Shown: positions 36,204 through 44,858 of the stretch, piece by piece
Layout: each line of letters starts with the position of its first letter
How positions within the stretch are numbered: the first letter of the stretch is position 1
Assembly (NCBI RefSeq): GCF_003065485.1
Contig: NZ_CP026951.1
Span: 124,001-188,000 of the forward strand
DNA length: 64,000 nucleotides
From: Salinibacterium hongtaonis
GTDB taxonomy: Bacteria > Actinomycetota > Actinomycetes > Actinomycetales > Microbacteriaceae
Direction: 5' to 3'
Notes under the pieces: model-generated
Told to the model about the DNA's origin: nothing
The model's input: the letters and a program-made list of their open reading frames with translations, nothing else
The model's database searches: none
Program-made: the position numbers and the translations under genes

Positions 36204-37480
36204 GCTGCGGTGAACGTGACGGCCACGCGGGTCGGAATGCGAAAGTTGAAGCCAGGGCCCGGCTCGAGGATGCTGTTCTCCTCGTCGAGCGCAATATTGC
36301 TCAGGCGCGATAGCAGGCGCTCGAATCCGACCTGCGCGTAGAGGCGCGCGAGTGGAGCGCCGGGGCAGCGGTGGGTGCCAGCGCCGAAGCTCAGGTGATG
36401 AGCCATGTTGCGGCGGTTGGGGTTGAACTCGTACGGGTCCTCGAACTTGGACGGGTCGTGGCAGGCTGCGCGGAACGACGCGAACACAATCGAGCCCTCG
36501 GGGATCTCGACCCCCTCGACAACCGTCGTCGTGACTGCGCGGCGAGGGTGCCACTGCAGCGGGCCCTCAAGTCGCACCGATTCTTCAACGAACTTGCGGA
36601 ACTTGCTCGGGTTATCGCGCAGCTCCTGCTGCAGCTCGGGCAGGCGGCACAGATGCACGGCCGCCGACGCGAGCATGGCGGATGTCGTGTGGTAGGTCGA
36701 GAGGATCATCGAGCGCACATGAACCACCATGGCGTTCTTGTCGAACTCCCCATCGCGGTCCACCTGCGCCTTGACGACATCGCTCAGATAGTCGCCCACT
36801 GGTTTCTCCAGGCGGGCGAGACACTGACGGTAGGCATAGTCGGAGCTCTGCTCGAGGGCGAGCCCCGCGGCGGCGGCCTCCTCGGGAGACGGGGTTCCCA
36901 TGCCGACCTTGGTGATGGCATCCGTCCACCCCTTGATGGTCGACGCGTCCTCACGAGGCAGGCCCATGATGATGGTTAAAACCTCAAGGGGCAGCGCCTC
37001 GGCGAAGTCCTCCGTGAAGTTCGCGCGGCCCTCAGAGATGAACCTGTCAATGAGGCTATCGGCAACCTCGGCGATGACGGGGGCATAGGCATCCAGACGG
37101 TGCTTTTCGAAGAGCATCTCGGCCCACGAACGCTTGACCTCGTGGTCATCGCCTTCGGTGAACGCAATGCCCTCGATGCGGTAGTGGCTAGAAACCTCGG
37201 GGTAGGGCGGAACGATGAGACCGGCAAGCTCGGGGAGCACCTCGGTGAGATCTGAGTCGAACTGGGTGTCGTCGCGAAGGATGTGCGAGACGGCATCCCA
37301 CGACGAGGCGAAGAACATCGGGCGGCCGTTGGGGTGGGGCTGGGGAAAGCTATAGACGCCGGAGATGCCGCGAAGCTTCTCGAAGTACGCAGCAGGCTGC
37401 TTTCGGGTCTCCTGTGTAGGTGGCCAGGATTCCAACTCGGCGGCGGTTACCTCGCGAATGAGGGGAGCGGGTAGGGACAT
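36200..37480 (-). CDS. Cytochrome P450, second tandem copy
   Basis: Class I haem-thiolate monooxygenase using electrons from the reductase two genes upstream. Seen: ExxR at residues 300-303, haem-binding FGAGTHRCPG (365-374) with the Cys ligand 372, and the helix I sequence STYHTTSAML at 261-270. In most P450s the residue before the Thr pair is Asp or Glu (AGxD/ETT); here it is His 264. Length 426 aa, identical to the first copy and aligned without gaps at all these motifs, so the two arose by duplication. Start ATG at 37480. The substrate is unknown. The alcohol dehydrogenase gene overlaps its stop. Confidence 0.92.
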   Translation of the reverse strand: MSLPAPLIREVTAAELESWPPTQETRKQPAAYFEKLRGISGVYSFPQPHPNGRPMFFASSWDAVSHILRDDTQFDSDLTEVLPELAGLIVPPYPEVSSHYRIEGIAFTEGDDHEVKRSWAEMLFEKHRLDAYAPVIAEVADSLIDRFISEGRANFTEDFAEALPLEVLTIIMGLPREDASTIKGWTDAITKVGMGTPSPEEAAAAGLALEQSSDYAYRQCLARLEKPVGDYLSDVVKAQVDRDGEFDKNAMVVHVRSMILSTYHTTSAMLASAAVHLCRLPELQQELRDNPSKFRKFVEESVRLEGPLQWHPRRAVTTTVVEGVEIPEGSIVFASFRAACHDPSKFEDPYEFNPNRRNMAHHLSFGAGTHRCPGAPLARLYAQVGFERLLSRLSNIALDEENSILEPGPGFNFRIPTRVAVTFTAA

Positions 37481-37584
37481 GAACAATACCTCCGTTGGTA
37501 TAGCTGATGCGAAAAATAGGCCGGGAGACGCGGCTGTGCCTGCCTGTCTCCCGGCCGATGGTGTGACCCGAGTTAGCTCTCGAA

Positions 37585-38865
37585 TCAAGCCTTGTCGAAG
37601 TTGACCTGCACCCGGGTGGGGATGCGGAAGTTGAAGCCGGGCAGCGGCTCCAGATCACTGAGTTCTTCGTTGATCGTCAGGTTGCGCGTGCGGGCCAGCA
37701 GTCGTTCGAACGCAACCTGGGCGTAGAGCTTGGCGAGCGGGGCGCCGGGGCAGCGGTGAATGCCAGCGCCAAAGCTCAGGTGGTGCATGAGGTTGCGTCG
37801 AGTTGCGTCGAATGTGTAGGGGTCTTCGTACTTGTCGGGGTCGTGACTGCCCGCACGGAACGACGTGAACACAATCGAGCCGGCGGGGATTTCTACGCCG
37901 TCGATCTCGATGGTGTTGACCGCGTGACGCGGGTGCCACATGAGCGGGCCTTCGAGGCGCATCGACTCCTCAAAGAACTTGCGAAAGCTCGTCGGGGTGT
38001 TACGAATCTCGTCCTGCAGCTCGGGCATCTCGCACATGTGCACGGTCGCGGCCATCAGGGCGCCCGCGGTGGTGTGGTAGGCCGCGAGGAACATGTTGCG
38101 CACGTGGCTGACCATAACGTTCTGATCGAACACGCCGTCACGGGCGATCTGATGCTTGATGACCTCGCTGAGGTAGTCGTCGCCCGGGTTTTCGAGGCGA
38201 GAAAGGCACTGCTTAAGGACGTACTCGGAGCACTCGGCGATCGCGCGCTCAGTGTTGGCGACCTCCTCTGCGGTGGGGGCCGTCATGCTGAGGCGCGTGA
38301 CAACATCCGTCCAACGCTTGATGTCGGCGGCGTCTTCGCCCGGCAGTCCCATGATGATGGTGAGAACTTCGAGGGGGATCGCCTCGGCGAAGTCTGCGCT
38401 GATGTTGGCGGTGCCTTCGTCGATGAACTTGTCGATCAGGCGGTCGGCGACCTCGGCGATTACGGCGCTGTACCCGGCCATGCGCTCGGGCGTGAACAGC
38501 ATGTCGGCCCAGACGCGCTTCACATCGTGGTCTTCGTCCTCGGTGAATGCGATGCCTTCTGGGCGGTAGTGGGTCGGCTTGTCGGGGAATGGAAGCTGCA
38601 GCATGGCCGCGATGTCAGGCAGCACGGTGGCAAGGTTGGAGTCGAACTCGTCGGTGTGCTTGAGGATGTGCGAGACCGCGTCCCAGCTCATGGCCAAGAA
38701 GATCGGGCGCCCATTGGCGTGCGGGTTGGGGAAGCGGTAAACGCCGGCGCCGGCCTTTTCGCGCAGCGCGTCGAAGTAGGCAGCGGGCTGCTTGCGGGTT
38801 TCAGGGCGCGGAGGCCAGGTTTCGAGTTCTTCGGCGGTGACTTCGAGCAGGGTTGGCGTTGACAT
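37585..38865 (-). CDS. Cytochrome P450, first tandem copy
   Basis: Haem-thiolate monooxygenase, 426 aa. Seen: FEESMR with ExxR at residues 300-303, FGAGIHRCPG at 365-374 with Cys 372, and helix I LAAYHTTAGAL at 260-270, again with His 264 where Asp or Glu is usual. Shared blocks with the second copy include ETRKQPAAYF (23-31), EGIAFTE (103-109) and PLEVLTIIMGLP (164-175). The gene lies 63 bases after the reductase and 104 before the second P450 on the same strand. Keeping two copies suggests different substrates, two positions on one substrate, or a heteromeric role. Family assignment below P450 level was not possible. Confidence 0.92.
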   Translation of the reverse strand: MSTPTLLEVTAEELETWPPRPETRKQPAAYFDALREKAGAGVYRFPNPHANGRPIFLAMSWDAVSHILKHTDEFDSNLATVLPDIAAMLQLPFPDKPTHYRPEGIAFTEDEDHDVKRVWADMLFTPERMAGYSAVIAEVADRLIDKFIDEGTANISADFAEAIPLEVLTIIMGLPGEDAADIKRWTDVVTRLSMTAPTAEEVANTERAIAECSEYVLKQCLSRLENPGDDYLSEVIKHQIARDGVFDQNVMVSHVRNMFLAAYHTTAGALMAATVHMCEMPELQDEIRNTPTSFRKFFEESMRLEGPLMWHPRHAVNTIEIDGVEIPAGSIVFTSFRAGSHDPDKYEDPYTFDATRRNLMHHLSFGAGIHRCPGAPLAKLYAQVAFERLLARTRNLTINEELSDLEPLPGFNFRIPTRVQVNFDKA

Positions 38866-38928
38866 CGTTTTGCTCCAGTGAGTTCTGTGGGTAGGGGTTC
38901 GAGCGGAGGGCGAAGCCTGGAGTGCGGC

Positions 38929-39983
38929 CTAGAGGTCGAGCACGAGCTTCGAGCATTTGGAGCGCGAAACGCAGATCATCATGCAGGTGTTCTCTGCCTG
39001 CTCTGCGGCGCTCAGCACGGAATCGCGGTGGTCGGCCTCTCCTTCGATGATCTGTGTCTCGCATGAACCGCAGGTGCCCTCCGAGCACGAGTAGAACACG
39101 TCAACGCCCGCCCCCTTGGCGGCCTCGAGGATGGTGGTGTCTGGGCCGATGGTGAGTGTGATTCCACTCGCCTGCAGTTCGACCTCGAACTCGTCGAGCT
39201 GGTCGGTCACGATGATCTCCTTGGGGGTGAAGCGCTCAAGGTGCAGAGCGCCGGCGGGCCAGTGGCTGCTGAAGTTCTCGACGGCTCCGAGCAGTGGGCC
39301 GGGACCGCAGGTGTAGATGAGGGTGTCGTCGTGGACCTCGCCGAGCAGGCCGGGCAGGTCGATGAGACCCTTCTCGTCCTCTGGCCAGATAACAAACCTG
39401 TCGCCGTGGGCTGCGAGCTCCTCAACAAACGCCATCGAGTCTTTGCGGCGGCCGCCATAGACGATCTGGTAATCGGCTCCGGATGCCGCTGCGGCGGCCA
39501 CCATGGGAATGAGGGGGTCACGCCGATGCCGCCGGCGATAAAGATGTAGCGATTCGCGGCGGCGAGGGCGAAGTTGTTGCGGGGGCCGACGATGGTGACC
39601 GTGTCCCCCTCGGCGAGCGTGGAGTGAATGTATTCGGAGGTGCCGCGGCTGGTGGGCTCACGCAGCACGCCGATGCGGTAGCTCGAGAGGTCGCTCGGGT
39701 CTGAGCACAGCGAGTACTGCCGCGTGAAGCCCTCGGCGACGGTGATGTCGATGTGCGAGCCGGGCTCCCAGGCGGGGAGGGCACTGCCGTCGGCGTCGGC
39801 GAGGGTGACCGAGCGAACGCCGTCTGCCTCGTCGCGGATCCCAGCGACGGTCAAGGCGAGTGTGTGCTCGCCGCGGGGGGTCTTTGTTGAGCTTTCGAGT
39901 GCTGTGGTGGCCACCGCGACCATCTCCTTCACGTCAGGTGCAGAGGGTTCCTGGCCGTGTGGGCGAACCATGGTTCGATCCAC
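38929..39983 (-). pseudogene. P450 reductase: FAD/NAD(P) domain plus C-terminal 2Fe-2S ferredoxin, one-base frameshift
   Basis: Single-chain electron donor of the phthalate dioxygenase reductase/VanB type. Seen in order: flavin-binding RQYSLCSDP at about residue 88, nucleotide motif FIAGGIGVTP at about 150-159, CGPGPLL, then a plant-type ferredoxin with YSCSEGTCGSCETQ and a last Cys in ENTCMMI. The frame breaks in a run of five G on the plus strand (39513-39517), just after GVTP; one added base restores the natural sequence LIPMVAAAAASGADYQ. About 350 residues in all. The GTG start at 39983 has GAGGTGG upstream. As read, both P450s would lose their donor, so checking this base matters. Confidence 0.85.
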
Positions 39984-40040
39984 GAAGGACCACCTCTTTG
40001 TGTGTAGCGATCATTACATGCAGAACATAGACAAGCAATA

Positions 40041-40107
40041 GTCAGGGCATACGGATGTGGCGATGATTCATACGCAATTGACTGTTGACGACATCTCATG
40101 CCCTGAC
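40041..40107. promoter_or_regulatory. Inverted repeat in the reductase/tetR divergent promoter
   Basis: GTCAGGGCAT (40041-40050) and its exact reverse complement ATGCCCTGAC (40098-40107) flank 47 bases. Minus-strand TTGCTT with TAATGA 16 bases on could be the reductase promoter. The arms are likely binding sites of the adjacent TetR protein, one per promoter. Confidence 0.5.
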
Positions 40108-40119
40108 AGGATGGACTTC

Positions 40120-40740
40120 ATGCCTCGCTCACTGACCCTGCGCCAAAAGCAGGGCGTCGAATCGCGCGAGCGCATCCTCGACGCTGCTGTTGATCTGATC
40201 TTCGAAAACGGGTACTCCGGGACCTCTGTTGCCGCTCTGTGCGCGCGCTCTGCGCTGCCCGCGAGTTCGATCTACTGGCACTTTGGCAGCAAAGATGGTG
40301 TCGTCGCGGCGGTGGTCAAGCGCGAATCGGAGCGCTTCTTCGCCGAGCTGCCTACGTGGGAGTCGTCTTCTTCTGGCGGCGACGTAGTCGAGCGCTTCAC
40401 GCGGTACATGGAGTCCGTCGGTGCAGCGACCCGAGAGGAGCCGCGCTTCTTTCGCGTACTCGTCACGCTCGCCATGGAGCCCGTGGACATCAGTGACGAC
40501 ACCATCGAATCCATCCGCAGGGTGCGCCAGAGCGGCCTGGACTTTATTGCCGGACCAGTCTCCGAGGTCATCGCGTTTCTCGGCAGCAGCAAAGACCCCA
40601 TGGAGATCGCCACGTTCTGTTTTGCGGTGCTCGAAGGTTCGGCGATCGGTCGCCGGGTCGACCCCGAACACATCAGCATGCCCATCGTGTATCGCCAAAT
40701 AGCGCAAGCGGCGATCGCCCTGGCGCTCGCCGCCGACTGA
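40120..40740 (+). CDS. TetR-family regulator, probable repressor of the P450 operon
   Basis: N-terminal TetR helix-turn-helix: RERILDAAVDLIFENGYSGT at about residues 14-33, then ALCARSALPASSIYWHFGSKD at about 38-58. The C-terminal ligand domain is about 130 residues and ends in ALALAAD. The ATG at 40120 is preferred because AGGA lies eight bases upstream and the HTH starts at the usual distance; ATG at 40111 or earlier would overlap the inverted repeat. About 206 aa. It is divergent from the reductase-P450-P450-ADH operon, with a shared inverted repeat between them, and ends at a strong two-way terminator. The inducer is unknown. Confidence 0.88.
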   Translation: MPRSLTLRQKQGVESRERILDAAVDLIFENGYSGTSVAALCARSALPASSIYWHFGSKDGVVAAVVKRESERFFAELPTWESSSSGGDVVERFTRYMESVGAATREEPRFFRVLVTLAMEPVDISDDTIESIRRVRQSGLDFIAGPVSEVIAFLGSSKDPMEIATFCFAVLEGSAIGRRVDPEHISMPIVYRQIAQAAIALALAAD

Positions 40741-40751
40741 TCCGGCAAACA

Positions 40752-40784
40752 CAGACGCCCCCGAGTGCTGCTCGGGGGCGTCTG
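40752..40784. terminator. Bidirectional terminator between tetR and SDR genes
   Basis: A perfect 14-pair stem, CAGACGCCCCCGAG (40752-40765) and CTCGGGGGCGTCTG (40771-40784), with loop TGCTG, in the 59-base gap between convergent genes. Confidence 0.85.
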
Positions 40785-40799
40785 CGGTGTATTGCGGCG

Positions 40800-41537
40800 T
40801 TAGCCGATGGTCTGGCCGCCGTCGATGAAGAATCCCTGGCCGGTGATAAAGCCGGCCTCGTCACTGCCGAGGAACGCGGCGAGTGACGCGACCTCTTCTG
40901 GCTCGCCCAGGCGGCCCATCGGCACGAAGGTCGCGAGAACATCGTGACCGACGGGCGCGCCATCGAGGATGGGGGTGCGAATCAGACCGGGGCAGATCGC
41001 GTTGACCCGGATGCCGTCTGCTGCATATTCCAGTGCTGCCTGTTTGGTCATCATCATGACCGCGCCCTTCGACGGTGGGTAGGCGAACGAGCCGGGTGCG
41101 GCAATAATCGAGGCGACGGAGGCGGTGTTGATGATGCTGCCGCCGCCGACGGCTAAAAGCATCGGAATCGCGTGCTTAATCACGAGGAACGCGCCGCGCA
41201 CGTTGATGTCCATGACGCGATCCCACGATTCAAGGTCATACTCGTGGGCGCGCACAGCAGGCCCCGTGATGCCCGCGTTGTTGTAGACGGTGTCGAGGCG
41301 ACCGAACTCCGCGGCAATGCGGTCGAACATCGCGGCGATGTCGGCGGGCTGCGCCACGTCGCAGTGAACGGCGGTGATCGAGTCCGGTTGCAACGCGGCG
41401 GTCTCATTCTCGGCGCCGCTGATGTCGGCGGCGATCACGCGCGCTCCCTCGTCGGCCATGCGCACAGCAATGGCGCGTCCGATGCCGGAACCGGCACCCG
41501 TGACGAGAACAACCTTGGATTCGAATCGGTTAGACAT
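40800..41537 (-). CDS. Short-chain dehydrogenase/reductase
   Basis: Classical SDR, 245 aa. Seen: TGAGSGIG at residues 13-20, Asp in IAADISG (about 40) suggesting NAD, NNAGI at about 88-92, catalytic Ser in NTASVAS at about 139, and YPPSK at about 153-157 with the catalytic Tyr and Lys. The C-terminal ITGQGFFIDGGQT is typical. The ATG at 41537 has GAAAGGA upstream. It may be cotranscribed with the TetR gene at 41610, which lies 72 bases upstream on the same strand. The substrate is unknown, but a cyclic alcohol from the neighbouring P450 pathway is plausible. Confidence 0.87.
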   Translation of the reverse strand: MSNRFESKVVLVTGAGSGIGRAIAVRMADEGARVIAADISGAENETAALQPDSITAVHCDVAQPADIAAMFDRIAAEFGRLDTVYNNAGITGPAVRAHEYDLESWDRVMDINVRGAFLVIKHAIPMLLAVGGGSIINTASVASIIAAPGSFAYPPSKGAVMMMTKQAALEYAADGIRVNAICPGLIRTPILDGAPVGHDVLATFVPMGRLGEPEEVASLAAFLGSDEAGFITGQGFFIDGGQTIG

Positions 41538-41609
41538 GGGGTCCTTTCGCCGCTTAGGCATCGCCGCGGGACAGACGATGTGAGCGGGGCTTGATGGTGG
41601 GGCTGGGGC

Positions 41610-42236
41610 TCAGGCGTTCTTGAGCAGGGGCAGAAGGATCGTGTCGACCAGTTCTTCGCGAAATTGGTCGTCGACGGGTTCGTATGTCATGAGCATCCGC
41701 GCCACCGTGAGGGAGGGGGCGATGTCGTGAAAGAGGCGGAGGGAGCGAGCGGCCGGGGGAACCTCGCCACGAGTGATTGCGCGCTCCACGATGATCTCGC
41801 TGATGTGGTTGATTGAGCTGATGAAGCGACCCCTCATGTACTCCGTGAGGTCGGGGTTCACCCGCATCGCCTGAATCAGGCCCGTGATAATCGGGGCCTG
41901 GCTGTTCTCGAACGAGCTGAAGACGAGAAATCGGGGAAAGGCGGCGAGCAGATCGCCGCGCAGGGTTCCCGTGTCTTCGGGGGCCCCCTCGTTTGCCGGT
42001 TCCTGGGCGCGCACCGCGTCGAGGATGAGTTCGGGTTTGCCGGGCCAGCGGCGGTAGATCGATGCCTTGGCTACGCCGGATCGGGCGGCGACTGCCTCGA
42101 TGCTCGTGCGGTCGTATCCGACCTCGCCGAGAAGCTCAAGGGCCGCCCTGCTGATGAGGCGGTCCACCTCGGGGTCGCGGGGTCGCCCGCGGGTCGCGGA
42201 GTTGCTGCGGGGCGGTGCGGTTTCGCGCCGGGTCAT
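41610..42236 (-). CDS. TetR-family regulator
   Basis: A 208 aa protein with the HTH in ISRAALELLGEVGYDRTSIEAVAARSGVAKASIY (split here for length only: ISRAALELLGEVGYD, then TSIEAVAARSGVAKASIY) at about residues 28-62, followed by RRWPGKPELILDAV, a TetR_C_11-like pattern. The C-terminal domain ends FREELVDTILLPLL. The ATG at 42236 has AGGAAGG nine bases upstream. It is divergent from the MarR gene. Candidate targets are the adjacent SDR and itself; it is also one of the candidates for the TCCGTTRACRGA operator near 14.6 kb, though I see no copy of that site at its own promoter. Confidence 0.85.
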   Translation of the reverse strand: MTRRETAPPRSNSATRGRPRDPEVDRLISRAALELLGEVGYDRTSIEAVAARSGVAKASIYRRWPGKPELILDAVRAQEPANEGAPEDTGTLRGDLLAAFPRFLVFSSFENSQAPIITGLIQAMRVNPDLTEYMRGRFISSINHISEIIVERAITRGEVPPAARSLRLFHDIAPSLTVARMLMTYEPVDDQFREELVDTILLPLLKNA

Positions 42237-42348
42237 CCGGTGGCCTTCCTGCGAGTCTGTGTCGTCTCGACCCCTTGGGGGTTTCTAGACGCCAACGTAT
42301 CGTAAATGATTGTTTGTGGGAACCCTTGCCGCCGCTACACTCGACCGG

Positions 42349-42831
42349 GTGACCGCTCAGGTGCCCCCATCCGACCCCGAGGACATGCATAGCCGCCCCG
42401 GACATCTCATCCGCAGGGCGCAGCAGGTCCACGGATATCTGTGGACGGCGATGGTGTCGAAGGATGTCACGCCGACGCAGTTCTCGGCGATCACCGTGAT
42501 CGCCGCCCGGCCCGGCACCGATCAGATCGCGCTCTCGCGAGAATCGGGGCTCGATACCTCGACAACGGGCGCCGTCATCCAGCGCCTCATTCAGCGAGGC
42601 TGGGTGGCCGTGGACCGCGACCCCAAAGACATGCGGCGCAAGCTTTTGAGCCTCACCCCCGAGGGGCAGCGAGTCTTCGACGAGGTCGCCGTGCGGGCAG
42701 CATCCATGACCGATCGCATGGTTGAGAGCCTAGAACTGGGCGAGCGTGCTCAACTTGTCTCTCTCTTGGCTCGGCTCGTCGCGCACGGTGAGACCCTGCG
42801 CGAAGCGGGGGACGAGGCGCCGACCGCATAA
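42349..42831 (+). CDS. MarR-family regulator
   Basis: Winged-helix protein of about 160 aa. Seen: VTPTQFSAITVIAARPGTDQ at about residues 40-59, recognition-helix region LSRESGLDTSTTGAVIQRLI at about 61-80, wing VAVDRDPKDMRRKLLSLTPEG at about 86-106, and a dimerising C-terminal helix. The GTG at 42349 is seven bases after TACACT, which would again be a leaderless start; later GTG or ATG codons are alternatives. Such regulators often sense phenolic acids. It is convergent with the flavin reductase gene 23 bases away. Confidence 0.85.
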   Translation: MTAQVPPSDPEDMHSRPGHLIRRAQQVHGYLWTAMVSKDVTPTQFSAITVIAARPGTDQIALSRESGLDTSTTGAVIQRLIQRGWVAVDRDPKDMRRKLLSLTPEGQRVFDEVAVRAASMTDRMVESLELGERAQLVSLLARLVAHGETLREAGDEAPTA

Positions 42832-42854
42832 CGGGCGGCGCCCCATTGCTCCGC

Positions 42855-43568
42855 TTAGAACGAGCGAGGCGAGCTGCGGAACATGTCGCGCCAGTCGTCA
42901 ACGGGCGTGAGCACCGGGTCCTCGACACCCTCATCGAACCCGCGGAAGTTGGCGCCCGTGACTCCGGCCTTTTCGAGCGGACGGTAATCCCACTCGACCT
43001 TCATCGGCTGGTTGGCTGGCACGAACTGATCCTGGTAACGGCCGCCAGCGAAGTGTGCAGGCTTGGCCTCTTCCCAAATGATCATCTGGTTCTCGTCGAT
43101 CACATTGGCGTTGGCCGAAACGGCCTGGGTCATGCCCGTCACCGTCATTCGGTGAATCCACGAGTGGGTCCAGTCGACCTTCATCTCGAAGTGCGCGTAG
43201 CACTCCTTGATTCGGGGAGGGGCAACCTTGGTGCCGGGAACCGTGGTGAGTCCCACCATCTCAAGCTCATTGATTCCGCGCTTCCATGGCAGACCGATCT
43301 GCAGCACCTTCTCGAGCATGTCGTGCTCGAACGGCACGAAATTGATCGTGAACTCTCCGGTCTCCAGAATGTTGGCGTGCGTGTCGCTGCCCTGCGTGCA
43401 GGTGAACGACAGTTGCACGGGATCGTGGCATACGCGAACAGTCGAACCATAAGACGCCGCGTTGACGTTGCCGTCCTTGTCCACGGTCGTGATGATCGCC
43501 AACAGCGACGTGGGGGCGATGATGCAATCCCAATTCTCGGGACGGACATCGACTTTCTCTACGGACAT
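42855..43568 (-). CDS. Flavin reductase-like split-barrel protein
   Basis: A 237 aa FMN-binding protein, longer than HpaC-type reductases. The split-barrel core is seen at about residues 14-60 (SLLAIITTVDKDGNVNAASY, then VQLSFTCTQGSDTHANIL) and GEFTINFV at about 72-79. The C-terminal 90 residues (WTHSWIHRMTVTGMTQAVSA) are a family-specific extension. It could supply reduced flavin to a monooxygenase. No intact flavin-dependent partner is adjacent, but the truncated HpaB-like gene lies about 9 kb away. It may also act directly on a substrate, as some DIM6/NTAB-like proteins do. Confidence 0.78.
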   Translation of the reverse strand: MSVEKVDVRPENWDCIIAPTSLLAIITTVDKDGNVNAASYGSTVRVCHDPVQLSFTCTQGSDTHANILETGEFTINFVPFEHDMLEKVLQIGLPWKRGINELEMVGLTTVPGTKVAPPRIKECYAHFEMKVDWTHSWIHRMTVTGMTQAVSANANVIDENQMIIWEEAKPAHFAGGRYQDQFVPANQPMKVEWDYRPLEKAGVTGANFRGFDEGVEDPVLTPVDDWRDMFRSSPRSF

Positions 43569-43890
43569 GTGGGGCTCCTCTGGTCAAAGATTGGGTACCG
43601 CGTACGGTACGGATGCGCGGCGCACGCACCGCTAGCATCCTCGGCAGAATACGGTCAACCCCGGCGCCGACGGAAAGACAGATGGCTTCAGACTCATAAG
43701 CGCGCAGCTATGAGATCCGCATGCTCGGGTCGTCTGAGGGCGCATGAGGGGAGCGAAGTGCTCGCCATCATCCATGGTGCAGTATCAATGGCGGCCGATC
43801 TGTCTCATTCGCCGGGCATCCGTCACCGTGCCCGCAGCTACAGTGAACGACACCGAACCGCAGCACCGAACCATGGCACGAGGAGAATCA
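43569..43890. other. Divergent spacer, flavin reductase / SMP-30 genes
   Basis: About 320 bases with no convincing gene. It holds the palindrome at 43595-43610 near the reductase start and an AGGAG ribosome site (43881-43885) before the SMP-30 ATG. An upstream in-frame extension of the SMP-30 frame shows no family similarity. Confidence 0.4.
43595..43610. promoter_or_regulatory. Candidate operator before the flavin reductase gene
   Basis: GTACCG and CGGTAC flank four bases (43595-43610), 26 bases upstream of the reductase start codon. Function inferred only from symmetry and position. Confidence 0.35.
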
Positions 43891-44838
43891 ATGGCGATCA
43901 CCACGCAACCGGCAGCACGACACGGGCGAGAACTGCGTCACATTGTTGCCGCGCCCGTGCTCGAACGCCTTGTCGGAAGAGATACGCCAGGCGGCATGAA
44001 CCCCATTCCCGAGGGCCCAGCCTTCGACCGCAGCGGCCGCATGTTCTTTATCAGCGCCTTCCCCGATCCCGATGGCTACAAAGTGTTTCGCTGGGACCCC
44101 GAAACCAATGAGGTCGAGCGCATCATCGCCGACAGCGGCATTCAGCTTGCCTCGCTCGTGATTCATCGAGACGGCCGACTCTTCTTCGCCGACTTTACGG
44201 GTGGCGAGCACGGCGGCGGTCGCATCGCCTGCGCAAACGCCGATGGCACCGGCTATCGCACCGTGGTCGGCGAGTTCGACGGCACCCCCGTTGTTCCCGA
44301 TGACCTCGTCTTCGCGGCCGACGGAACCATGTACTACAACGATTTTCAAGGCACGGCCATGAATCCGACAGGCCGTGTGATCAAGGTAACGCCGGATGGG
44401 GAGCAGTCTCTGCTGCTCGGCGGCGTTGCGATGCCCAACGGAATTGCGCTGTCTGTTGATGAGCAGCGACTCTGGGTGAGCGAGCACCTCACCAATCGCC
44501 TCATCGGAGTCGAACTAGAGGGCCGCCAAGCGCCGGAATCACGCGTCTATGCCCACTTCACCGGTGGCCTCTGCGATTCGACCACCGTGGACTCCGCCGA
44601 CAACGTCTATCAGGCGATGTACGACGGTGCCAGAGTCGAGGTGCTCGACTCCGAGGCCAACCCAATCGGCGTCGTCACTCCGGGTACCAACCCGTTGCGC
44701 GACTATCCGCGCACAACGCACGTGGCCATCCGGCCCGGCGAAACCTTCGGGGTCCTGCTGGCCGGGGGCCCCACGGGAATTGGCATCTTCACTTTCGAGG
44801 CTCTCGCGCCGGGCCTGATCCCGTTCTCCCACCGCTAG
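43891..44838 (+). CDS. SMP-30/gluconolactonase-like lactone hydrolase
   Basis: Six-bladed beta-propeller metalloenzyme that usually opens lactones. Seen: PIPEGPAFDRSGRMFFISAF at about residues 38-57 with the metal-binding Glu, PDDLVFAADGTMYYNDFQG at about 136-154, MPNGIALSVDEQRLWVSEH at about 179-197 with the conserved Asn, and LCDSTTVDSADNVYQAMYDG at about 226-245 with the conserved Asp region. Length 315 aa. The ATG at 43891 follows AGGAG with good spacing. The substrate may be a lactone formed in ring degradation. It is convergent with the LysR gene. Confidence 0.85.
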   Translation: MAITTQPAARHGRELRHIVAAPVLERLVGRDTPGGMNPIPEGPAFDRSGRMFFISAFPDPDGYKVFRWDPETNEVERIIADSGIQLASLVIHRDGRLFFADFTGGEHGGGRIACANADGTGYRTVVGEFDGTPVVPDDLVFAADGTMYYNDFQGTAMNPTGRVIKVTPDGEQSLLLGGVAMPNGIALSVDEQRLWVSEHLTNRLIGVELEGRQAPESRVYAHFTGGLCDSTTVDSADNVYQAMYDGARVEVLDSEANPIGVVTPGTNPLRDYPRTTHVAIRPGETFGVLLAGGPTGIGIFTFEALAPGLIPFSHR

Positions 44839-44858
44839 GAGGGCTACGCAGCGACGAA

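Noticed and set aside
42846-44111. A 421-residue open frame across the flavin reductase and SMP-30 genes
   Set aside because: It overlaps two genes with good motifs, and its composition (Arg, His, Gly rich) is that of a shadow frame.
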